Assembly (NCBI RefSeq): GCF_007655135.1
Contig: NC_045132.1
Span: 18,118,534 to 18,182,533, forward strand
Direction of reading: 5' to 3'
DNA length: 64,000 nucleotides
DNA from: Punica granatum
Lineage: Eukaryota; Streptophyta; Magnoliopsida; Myrtales; Lythraceae
Numbering within the stretch: position 1 is the stretch's first letter; each line of letters opens with the position of its first letter. The notes beneath the pieces are model-generated. The model was not told where the DNA came from and ran no database searches. It worked only from the letters and a program-made list of their open reading frames with translations. The position numbers and the translations under genes are program-made. Positions 48,930 through 64,000 of this stretch are shown piece by piece.

Positions 48930-49657
48930 GGTAAAATGCAAAGACTTCCCCTCGAGTTTGGTAAAATTGCACTTAACCTCATTTGTTTGAAAAATATACA
49001 CTTAACTCCAGTTGACCGGTTTGACCAAATTTATATCTTTTGTAAAAATAACAAACTAAGTCATAATTATTGAATTTCTTTTTTAAGGCCCTACAATTAG
49101 TTATTATTGAACAAAGTCTTTAAATTATATAAAATTTTCGGATAAAGCATCTCTTATATTTCAAATATTTTCTTTAGTTTAAAAAATTAAAAAAGAATAT
49201 GAAATAGTTCCCAGAAAAAGAAACAAGTTGAATGCATCAAACAAATAAGAGAAATAAAGGAGAAAAGGGAGGTGGTGGCATTGGAGGGCGTCGGAGACCT
49301 CGTCAAGCATGGACGTGGCCCATGCAATGCTATCGAGGATTTTGCTCTCTCTCTCTCTCTTCAACTACTTTTCTATTTATGTTTATTTTTCAATTTTTCC
49401 ATGTGTCAAGTTAATGATTTTTTTTATAAAATTAGAAGGGCCTTATATGAAAACTTATGCGAAGTGGTGCCCTTATTAAGTAATAAATAATACCATGGCC
49501 TTAAGAAGAGAAACCAAAATATTATGACCTAATTGTTATTTTTTGCAAAAATAAAGATTTCCTCAAACTGATCAACTGGAGTGAAGTGCATATTTTTCAA
49601 ATAAATGGGGCGAAGTGCCATTTCACCCAACCTCAAGGAGGTCTTTGCATTTTACCC
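48930..49657. mobile_element. Mutator-type MITE with perfect 9-bp target duplication
   Basis: The left end GGTAAAATGCAAAGACTTCC is mirrored by the right end, which read inversely is GGGTAAAATGCAAAGACCTCC. The arms run about 95 bp to CCAGTTGACCGGTTT / CCAGTTGATCAGTTT. The word TTTTATAAA flanks it exactly at 48921-48929 and 49658-49666. The core (about 49265-49330) is GC-richer and holds a CT run, but no protein is recognisable. Confidence 0.88.
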
Positions 49658-52040
49658 TTTTATAAATGTGCTATTACAAAGTAAGATAATATATATGAAA
49701 ATTTTAACCACATAACATATTTTGACATGCCAACTATCAAACAATAAAAATATAAAAAAATATATATAAGTGACTCTGAGGCAAAACTAATATACAATTT
49801 CAAGTCTATAATGATCCATAAGATTTTTGGAATTGTTATATATAAATAGAACTCACCCCTGATATGATTGAGGACATGATTATCTAAGAAACATTAGTGG
49901 GAGTTAAATTTTGTAGTTGGGAATAAATGTTCGCTTTTGCTATATGTTCACTAATATGCTATTTTATAAAATATAAAGAGTATACTAAAAACTAAGTAAG
50001 CATTTAGAAACATAAATCAAATGTTGAAATCAAATTTTCAGCACTTAATTTGATTCAGTTTGTTTGATAAATAAAAAAAATGACTTAATAAATTTAAGTA
50101 AAAAAAGCATATAAAAGTAATTAAGAACCTACTTATTTTTAAGCTAATTTAGTCAGTCAATTGCTGCTAATTTGCCATAGAGCTACTGAAATTTTCGAAA
50201 TTGCAAAAGAGTTCATTTTCTTCTCAGATGGAGAGGAGGGGAGGCAACCCGCAACTAAGAGATAAGATCAGCGATGGGGACATTCCCTGATCGGCTCCGC
50301 CACCGATGAGTTGCCATGCAAGCACAAAGTTCGTTGGCGATCTCAATTATGGTGGTGATTCTCGGGCGACAAGCGACCACTGCCCCCTCCCTCCCTTTGC
50401 AATCAGACGATCAAAAGATCGATCTGAAGTTTCCTTTTTCAAAATAAATAAATAAATAGAGATTTTGAAAATAATAAAATATAAAACATTGAGTAAAAAA
50501 TGGAAACAACCAAAATGTTGGGCTACCATACTATAAAGAGACCTTTAACTTTTTTCCACCCAAAAAAAATAACTTCAACTTTTGCTTACTTATTTTACCA
50601 AATAATTTATACATAAGCATTTAAGCAATTATTTTATTAAGTTATTCAAATTTTAGCAATTAATTTTAAATGTTTAATTTTATGTCTAAACAATCACATA
50701 CTAAAGATAACTATTCCAATTATTATTTATTTAAGTTTATTTTATATAAATTATTGCATAAATAAATAAATACATATAATAATACTACTATTGACGGAAA
50801 GAATCTTCAGAGACTATCGTCAACTGATGTAATCCAATTGGGACAACTATTTTGTCTTCCCATTTATGTGGACGTGGGTGCGGAAGAAATATCAACCAAA
50901 TCCTAGCCTCTAAGAAAATCTTGATTGAAATGCCAAAACAACCCCAAGATTTTTCTTTTTTGGGCCCGTTAACATTATTGGTCCCCTTGTCTCTTGCAAA
51001 ATCAAATATCCCAAGTCATTTTCTTGAGCTCTATTAGCAGTTCTTGCCCACAAGTCTCCTTATTTTCATAGGAAAATTCGAAATTTTCATATAAAGTAAA
51101 AATGAGAAAACAGAAAGCAAAATACGTGCTATTACTTAGGCCAAACTCACCAAAATGAAAGATATCCTTTGTATTGAGTAATTCATAAAATACAATGATT
51201 AAGAGCGCTTATAGCACATGTCAAATATCCATCTCGAACGGTTTGATTTTCATTACATGATTTTTATATATATATATATATATCAATAATTTTCATAGCG
51301 TGATTTTTATCAAATGCGCTATAAAACTCATGTTTTATAGCGCATCTAAGTTAAGCTGCTCATGCCATTTCTCCTTCATGCCGTTGAAGCGGCTTTCGTC
51401 CATCTTCTACCATATTGATGAAGCAGCCATTGCCTTATTTCTCCCACCTATAAAGTGGTCTCCGTCTATTTTTCAATCTGCCGATAAAGTGACCTTCATT
51501 TGTTTTTTATCCCATCGATAAAATAGCTCTACATCCAATATCAGTCCCGCTAGTTAAGCGGTTAATACTACTTTACCATCTCACTAGTGAAGCAGCTTCT
51601 TATCCTTTCAAATTATCGGTTACTCGAGTAACAACTGCAATCATTGCTTAATGCGATACAGAATATAGAAAACAATATAATTTTCACGGTGGTCTGTCCG
51701 CTTAACTCACCTAATAATACATATTCTCTCTATTGAACGCACTCAAGATACTCGATGTTGGAATCGGAATCACAAACCATCCGCAGATTGGTCTCGAATT
51801 TCATCAGATCTTTCCTCTCCCCCTTATCCTGTTATCCATTTGCCATTCCCTACCAGTATCTGGGGGCGTTTTAGTCTTTTCGATGCTACCGTGTCATAGT
51901 AGCTCTTCTTCCCCCACCTATCGCTTTCCCGCTAATATCCAAAATGCCAAAAACGACCCCAACGGTTCAGAGAACCAATATACAAACTCGAGGGTATTAC
52001 GTCTTTTCGTCGCAAGGCAACTTGAGCTGCTACCACTTCA
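49658..52040. other. AT-rich intergenic DNA with a foldback element
   Basis: About 49990-50700 has AT-rich arms (CAGCACTTAATTTGATTCAG near 50039; ATTTTAAATGTTTAATTTTA near 50660) around a GC-rich core at 50225-50420, like the element at 35815-36600. The interval from about 51700 on is the upstream region of the thioredoxin gene. No gene is supported. Confidence 0.4.
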
Positions 52041-52046
52041 TATAAA
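52041..52046 (+). promoter_or_regulatory. TATA box of the thioredoxin f gene
   Basis: TATAAA at 52041-52046, about 57 bases before the chosen ATG at 52103. The upstream in-frame ATG at 52046 overlaps this box, so it should lie outside the transcript; this decides the start. Confidence 0.65.
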
Positions 52047-52102
52047 TGGCCCCTGCCACCCCTCGTACTCTTCAGCCCATTCCATCTCCCTTCCTGTTAT
52101 CA

Positions 52103-53605
52103 ATGGCTCTTCATCTATATCAATCATCTCCGTTAATGCCGGCGGATGGCTCCGCGCCGTTCTCCATCCCGGCTCAGAAGATCGGCTTCTCATCTCGGTT
52201 TCTTCCCTCTCCGTCGAGCCATCTCTGGCTGTCTAAGGACGTAAGCCTGCAGCCGAGGAGCGGGAGGAAGCAGAGTGGGGCCTGTAGAGCGAGGTGCAGC
52301 TTGGAGACGGCCATCGTGAGTGCTGGACAGGTGATGGAGGTGAACAAGGACAACTTCTGGCCCATCGTCGGAGCTGCCGGTGACAAAACCGTCGTCCTTG
52401 ACATGTACACCCAATGGTATGCTCGAACTTGTCCTTACTCTGCTGACCCTTTCTCGAATTGGATCATCCGTCCCTTCAAACTTCGCTGACACTAACCGCC
52501 ATATCGTGGGAAGCTTTATTCGAACAATCAAACTTCTAATAGAAAGCATTTTTTTGTCGGTTGGAAATTGGAAATGAAGTTCAATCTTCAGCAAATCACC
52601 ATCGATTTATTTATGCGTCAGGAATCACGAACTCGCAGTGGACTATTAAAAGTTGAAATTGATTGTTCCATAATTTGGGCAACTGAAGCTTGATGAACTT
52701 GAAGCTAGTCTATTCCGCCGGCTTTACCGGTCGAAATGAATGATAGTTCACAGGATCATTCCGTGCCGACTGTTATCTCATATATACTGGATAAGAAAGT
52801 GCTTAGATTTATCGAGTTGATGGAATTGCTGCTGCCCTGTTATTTCGTTACATCCCCTTCGTGCTATAAGATAATGGTCGAGTTTTCTTCTTGTGAATTT
52901 GGCAATGACCCCGTGTAGTTTAAGAAGAGTCGGTTTCGGTTTTCTTTTCCGATCAATGAACGTTTGTATCTCTCTCTGGCTTATAGTCTGAACATCATCT
53001 TTCTATCATTGTGATCGTTCTTTTTAGTCCCTGCAACAGTGTGATTCTTTCATCGGTCCGTACCATAGCTCAGAAGATGTCGTAATAGTCGTATATCTTT
53101 GTTTTGGCAAAGCACACAAATCACACTGGTCCATAACTTTATAAGCACGATGATGGCTCATTCGTGATCGCCATGCTGTGCCATCAGAACCGGACGATTA
53201 GTTATCCGGCAATATGACTTTTTCATTTACAATCTTCCTTGAATCTGCAGGTGCGGTCCCTGCAAGGTGATGGCTCCGAAGTTCCAAAATTTGTCTGAGA
53301 AGTACCTCGATGTTGTCTTTCTAAAGCTAGACTGCAACCACGAGAACAGGGTACGTGCCCTGCTCATCATTTAATTCCGGACTATCTAAAAGCTTACAAC
53401 TTCTTACCCTGCGGCGGGCAGTCCTTTGTGTTTCGGTTTTTGTAAAAGTTACGTGAAACATTCTTGGCAGCCTCTAGTGAAGGAGCTTGGGATAAGGGTG
53501 GTTCCTACATTCAAGATTCTCAAGGACAGCAAGATTGTGAAGGAAGTGACCGGGGCCAAATTCGACGATTTAGCTCTGGCCATCGAGACTGTCCGATCGA
53601 GCTGA
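52103..53605 (+). CDS. TRXF: Thioredoxin f, chloroplastic
   Basis: Disulfide reductase of the chloroplast ferredoxin-thioredoxin system, which switches on Calvin-cycle enzymes such as fructose-1,6-bisphosphatase in the light. Three exons, 52103-52416, 53251-53350 and 53471-53605, join in frame to 182 residues; the first junction splits the Trp codon of WCGPC. The first 60-70 residues are Ser/Arg-rich, a plastid transit peptide. The mature part shows KTVVLDMYTQWCGPCKVMAP (active-site Cys106 and Cys109) and KLDCNHENR, whose Cys is the extra cysteine that marks f-type rather than m-type thioredoxins. The cis-Pro is in VVPTFKILKD. The 104-residue first exon and intron positions look ordinary. No defects were seen. 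Confidence 0.93.
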
Positions 53606-55931
53606 ATCTCTTCTCTTGTTCTCTACCCACTGTAAAAATGTCCAATGCTACAAAGTCGAAAGGGGCAAAGTTCATACAAATTACATATTCTTTTCCGGGT
53701 ACGAGGTCGAAGTTGATTTGGGTATTCTAGGAGGGATGTTTACGGTTTACGATGTGTACGGTAAAATGGAAAGAGGATATGCAATGGCTGTATTATGAGC
53801 TCATAATCAATGCAAAACAAATAACTTTCGGGATATTAAAAGGTGCCCATATGGTCCAATGAAGTCCAATTTAAAGATTGGAATTACATGATTCGTAACA
53901 TTAGCCCTACGACTGGGGAGAGGTTAGGATTAGGAACACTATTGTTCGGTGATCGATCCACATCCACGTAAAAGGGAAAAAAAATCGTGTTTAAAAGTGA
54001 TCGAATTTTGCCATGATACGATGACTTGTAACTAGTAGTAGTGGGCATCTTTAGATGAAGAACTATCCTCCAAGTAAAAATGCACAACTGCAGTGACTAA
54101 TTATTAAATAATAAAAACAGAGGAAATGTCACTTTTGATCCTCAATCTTAAATTGCTCTTTCATTTTTGTCTAAACTCTCTGTTTTTTTTTTCATTCAAT
54201 TTCATGCTTAGCGGTTCGTGTTTTATTCGCTTTAGCCCTACCGTCCAAATTTTCGTGAAAAATTCATTTTTCCATATAAGTTTTTTTTAAAAAGTAATAA
54301 ACATATAAAAATAATAAATCAATAATAAAAAAAAGAAACTGAGAAACAAAAGGAATAGGGGAGAAGGATTGAAAAGGGGGAGGGGATTGTCGGACCCTCG
54401 TCAGCAGATATACCCCTCTCCCTTTGACGTCACCGGCAACCTCTGGGGGCGAAAGAGGACTGTGATCCCTCGATCTTGGGGGAGGAGGGCTTCGCTAGCG
54501 GCCATCTCTTTCCTCTTTCGATTCTTCCACCTTTTTATTTTATTTATGTTTTCAAAATTTTTTTGGTAAGATTAATATTGTAGAATATTTTTGGATAAAA
54601 AAGTTATCTTTTAAAGGAAAATTTGACGGAGGCCGTTCACCGGGGCCGACCAAACATACATTTGCTGACGCGGCAGCCAGCCACATAGACTCTTGGCTCC
54701 CAATGGCTAGATGCCACATCAGCAGGGATGATGCGGCAATACGATGACGTACACATGGAAGGGAAGAAAATAAATACTTTTTCTTTGATAAGTAAAACAG
54801 GAAAAAAAAAAACGAAAGGGAAAAAAAAAAAAAAAAAACATTCCTGCACGATTGCAGGCCGCATGAATCCCAGTTTCCCGTTTACCCAAAAAGGAAAAAA
54901 AAGAAGAGGTTTTTCATTTCGAATACAATATGTGACTGTAATATCGTCAATAAAAAAAAAATATAAGAGCTCCATAATATATCGCAATTATATTCTAAAA
55001 AATTGATTCTTAAAAACGTGAAACTTTTGTTTAATATGTAATGGATCAATTCATTATGTAAATTTGGCAGACTTGCATTGAAATGTGATTTTGTCTGGTG
55101 AAAATGGTAGAACATCGAGTTAAGATCTTAACCAGTATTATCAAGCGATATAATTGACCGAAATAAAATATTAACTCAAATTATCAAGCATGTATATAAA
55201 AAAGGATGAAGATTAGGTTATAGTTTCATCACAGCATATCTTTTTTCTCTCCGGTATTGATGTGTGAAAAATAACATGGAGAAAACACATTAACCATAGA
55301 GTTTTACGATTGAACATTCGATTATACTTTTTCAATGTTGTGGACTTTTCCATCGTTTCAATTTGGAAAGTTGATTTTAACTGTCTTGTTCACACCACAT
55401 TCCATACATTGTAAAAACACAATGAAAATACATTGAACTATTTATACGTGTAAGATCTTGAAAAACTCTGATAATGAAAATACTAAATTTACATAAGAAT
55501 TTTGGTATTTGAAAGTCCAATGAATGAACCTTAGCTAAGCTAATTCAGCTCGAGCATGGTTGATCCATTAAGAGTAATACTCTTCTAACTTAATCATGAA
55601 TTTTTTCATTCAAAAGACCCCGAATTATTTGGATTAATCTAAGCTGATAAATTTCGTGATTTTGTTCATAAATGAAAATTCATTATTTCATCCATGAAAA
55701 AAAGAAAAGAGGATTATATATATATATATATATATATAATTGGAAACAAAGCCTGTCGGAAGTCCAACATTAGAGAAGATCCGGTAGAAAATTCAGAGTC
55801 TTCCAACTTCAACCAACCCGACCGCTCTTAAACAGAAAACAATGATCGCTCCCCGCCATTTCCATTGACAACCGGAGCTGCGCAGACGCAGACGAAGAAG
55901 AAGAAGAAGAAGAAGAAGAAGGGGGAGAACA
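53606..55931. other. Intergenic DNA between thioredoxin f and GFAT
   Basis: Starts with the thioredoxin 3' UTR and ends with the GFAT 5' UTR. Between them are AT-rich DNA, a GC-richer island at 54375-54500, A-runs near 54800-54840 and an (AT)n tract at 55715-55739. No gene is supported. Confidence 0.45.
55893..55920. repeat. (GAA)n microsatellite in the GFAT 5' UTR
   Basis: About nine GAA units ending 11 bases before the ATG at 55932, so probably transcribed. Confidence 0.88.
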
Positions 55932-61893
<5,962 letters not shown>

Positions 61894-63019
61894 AGTAACG
61901 GAGGACCTCCATCTCTAATATTTGAATCGGGTTTGCTGACGATCACATGAAACAGACGCGGCGCTGTCTCTGACTGACTGAGAATCCCATATTCTCGTTA
62001 TCTAGGAACCGAACGTTTGCAAGATAACTTGATGTTGATATGTAGGCAGTTGACTGGCATTCATCATTCATACGTACCTCTCTATCGTGAAGCTCTGAGG
62101 AGCGTGTTTGGTGTAAGCTCATACACTTCAAGTTCGACTTAGCTTGTTCACTCACTGTCATAGTGAGTATGAAATTTATTTGTTCTTTCGAGAATATCCC
62201 ATCCCCTTTATTACTTTACTACCGGATTCGAGATGAGGTGATAGTCTGGCCCTCATACCAGCAACGCAGATGTGTTCTTTCTCCTGTTCGTTGATCGAAG
62301 TTGTCATCAACAACCGTCCAGACGGACTGAAGCGCACAATCAGTTCACGAGAGGCAGCTGGAACTCCAGTTTTGATGGTTGGCAACAATCACTGAGTGAG
62401 CGGAACTTTGATGAGCTCTGCGGCTCGGGCTGGAGCTCCTGGTGAGGTCCTCCTTGGTGGCGGGAAACTCATTGGCAGTGCGACATTTTCCTAGCAACCA
62501 ATTCCGCTGGGAAACGTTAATGGCACGACATGGGACGGTAACCTACGTATGCTTTTCTCCTCTCTAATTTTCGGTATTACCATAGGTTCGGGTGCATTAT
62601 TTGAAGTACATGGACTCGAATTGCTCACCCGAGTGAGCGTTTTTGGGTTATTAACCCGAAACCGTTGGATCGGGGTCGCTTAGGAGCAGTGATGCTCCCC
62701 GTCTAAGACGGTCCGATTCGATCTTTCATGGTTTGGTTGGATTGATAACCAAGAAGGGGCACAGCACGTGATTGAAAACGCCAAATCGGACTGGACAGGA
62801 CATTCCCAAGCAGCAGTGACCGATTGAGTGAGTGACGCACTTTGGTTTCATCGAGCCCCTCTCTCCGCCTCCCTCCGCCTCCTCCGCCGGACTTCCCTAA
62901 ACTCCGTCTCTCTCTCTCTCTCTCTCTCTACAAATCCAATCTCTCTCTTCTCCTCCTCCCCTCGCTTTCCTTACTCTCTCTGTGGCGCTGCCGACGAAGA
63001 CCTGGGACGGACAGCAACA
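61894..63019. other. GFAT 3' region and promoter of the next gene
   Basis: GFAT 3' UTR followed by the upstream region and CT-rich 5' leader of the last gene. No separate gene is supported; the minus-strand open frames at 61943-62161 and 62176-62388 lack features. Confidence 0.5.
62906..62929. repeat. (CT)n tract in the leader of the last gene
   Basis: About 12 CT units roughly 90 bases before the ATG at 63020, in a pyrimidine-rich leader. Confidence 0.85.
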
Positions 63020-63157
63020 ATGGCGTCGTCTCTCTCCACAACGGCCTCCACTCTGCCCAAGGCCACCACGAACCCGCCTCTCACCAGCCGCTCTCCCTCC
63101 TCCCCTGCCCCATTCCGGCTCTGCTCTTACAAGCCCAAGCTCGGCTTCCCCGCCAAG
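63020..63157 (+). CDS. First exon of an unrecognised, probably plastid-targeted protein
   Basis: The ATG at 63020 has a good context (AACAATGGC). The 46 codons that follow are rich in Ser, Thr, Pro and Ala, have several Lys and Arg and no acidic residues, and end FPAK at a consensus donor (AAG, then GTAACC). This is the composition of a chloroplast transit peptide, so the first exon appears to encode only the targeting sequence. The rest of the gene is beyond the window; 63158-64000 looks like intron. The mature protein cannot be identified. Frames reading through the donor at 63158 are intron read-through. Confidence 0.6.
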
Positions 63158-64000
63158 GTAACCCGCTCCCTCAATTGCGCTCTCCGTGCTCAATTTTGGC
63201 TTTGGATTGCTTCGAAACGGAAGGCAGAATGGGGAGGTTACTTTGAATTATGCTGTACAATTGACGCAGCATTTTAAGCCGGCGATCCTCGTATTTGTTG
63301 GACACTAGGGAACCAGGAAGTGATCTGTCTTCGGATTGTTCCTACCTTGTACTTGAGAAAGTGATCGAAAGCCGACCTTTTTAAGTTGCTTAGATAGAAA
63401 AATATTCTGATGGGCACCTTTTCCCCTCATCTCCTCGTGTTCGGGGTGGATTAGCATCAACGTTGTGTATTTGTTTAAGTTTATGTGGAGAGAGATGCAG
63501 AGGATCAGGTGGCCAATGTGACCAATCTTATATTGTTGCTTCCTATGTGTGTTTGCTTAGTTAACGGTTTTCTACTTATCGCGAGATTGAGCCAATCCAA
63601 CTCCCTAAAAAAAATAAAACCTGTTCAGAATCTTTGGTTCGTCTGATATGCGTATATGTTCATGGCAACAGGCGGGAACTAAAATTAGGATCGTCCAATA
63701 TCTAATGCAAGTATTCTCATCCTTTTGCGTTTGTTAATGTGCGATAGTCGTGTTCGAGACTCTTTAGATGTTATGCTACTGTAAGTTGGACGGATCTATA
63801 GTTGCCAAATAGATAGCATCATGGTTGCCAAGTTTCCTCTGCTAGCTTGAAGTGGAATTGAGAGATGCCGCAGCCAGCCTCCTCATTTTTTAATCTGTAA
63901 AATAGAGGTTTCTCGTTACATTCTTCTTTCCTTTTTCTGCGAGTTAGTCGACTCTCGTGATAAACACTTTTCCTTCAAAGGGTCTCTATTTGTGAATTTG
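63158..64000 (+). other. Intron 1 (start) of the last gene
   Basis: T-rich sequence without a coding frame, following a GTAACC donor. No acceptor with a continuing conserved frame was recognised before the window ends. Confidence 0.45.

Noticed and set aside
52046..52102. Upstream in-frame ATG for thioredoxin f
   Set aside because: It overlaps the TATAAA box, so it should not be in the mRNA; the ATG at 52103 gives a normal transit peptide beginning MALHLYQ.
62828..63277. Long plus-strand frames covering the last gene's leader
   Set aside because: One frame reads through the CT-rich leader and past a consensus donor into the intron; only the exon 63020-63157 part is credible.

Overview
This window is nuclear DNA of a flowering plant, most likely a eudicot. 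Genes are split by GT..AG introns, intergenic DNA is AT-rich and full of transposon debris, and several families are plant-specific: a CKI1-type cytokinin-pathway hybrid histidine kinase, GPI-anchored A36/A39-type aspartic proteases, a DUF2358 plastid protein and f-type thioredoxin. The species cannot be fixed from the sequence alone. All exon models were built by hand from reading-frame continuity and splice signals, and every complete model closes in frame.

Layout. 1-3.9 kb (+): the 3' end of a clade-E-like PP2C phosphatase, then a complete five-exon DUF2358 chloroplast protein. 3.9-15.9 kb: a transposon-rich block with a degenerate LTR-like element split by a foldback MITE, a minus-strand LINE fragment interrupted by a TG..CA element with a 5-bp target duplication, a second inverted copy of that element, and a Tourist-like MITE. 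15.9-26.5 kb (-): two tandem CKI1-like hybrid histidine kinases; the downstream copy has lost the extracytoplasmic sensor exons. 28.2-40.7 kb (-): two tandem, apparently intact aspartic protease genes of ten exons each, inside a larger segmental duplication that includes the promoters. 42.7-44.2 kb: a truncated gypsy element with a gag fragment. 46.3-46.7 kb (-): an intronless class I small heat-shock protein with a near-consensus heat-shock element. 48.3-48.8 kb: a probable processed pseudogene. 48.9-49.7 kb: a MULE-type MITE with a perfect 9-bp target duplication. 52.1-53.6 kb (+): thioredoxin f. 55.9-61.9 kb (+): a complete eleven-exon glutamine:fructose-6-phosphate amidotransferase (GFAT). 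63.0 kb (+): the first exon of an unrecognised, probably plastid-targeted gene running off the end.

The genes do not form one pathway, as expected in a plant. The two tandem pairs are the main biological interest. In the kinase pair the lesions are complementary: one copy keeps the sensor but has His-Asn instead of His-Asp/Glu in its H-box, while the other keeps His-Asp but has no sensor. The DUF2358/aspartic-protease neighbourhood recalls the Arabidopsis gene pair At1g65230/At1g65240 (from memory), which would make the kinase pair an insertion into, or rearrangement of, an old block.
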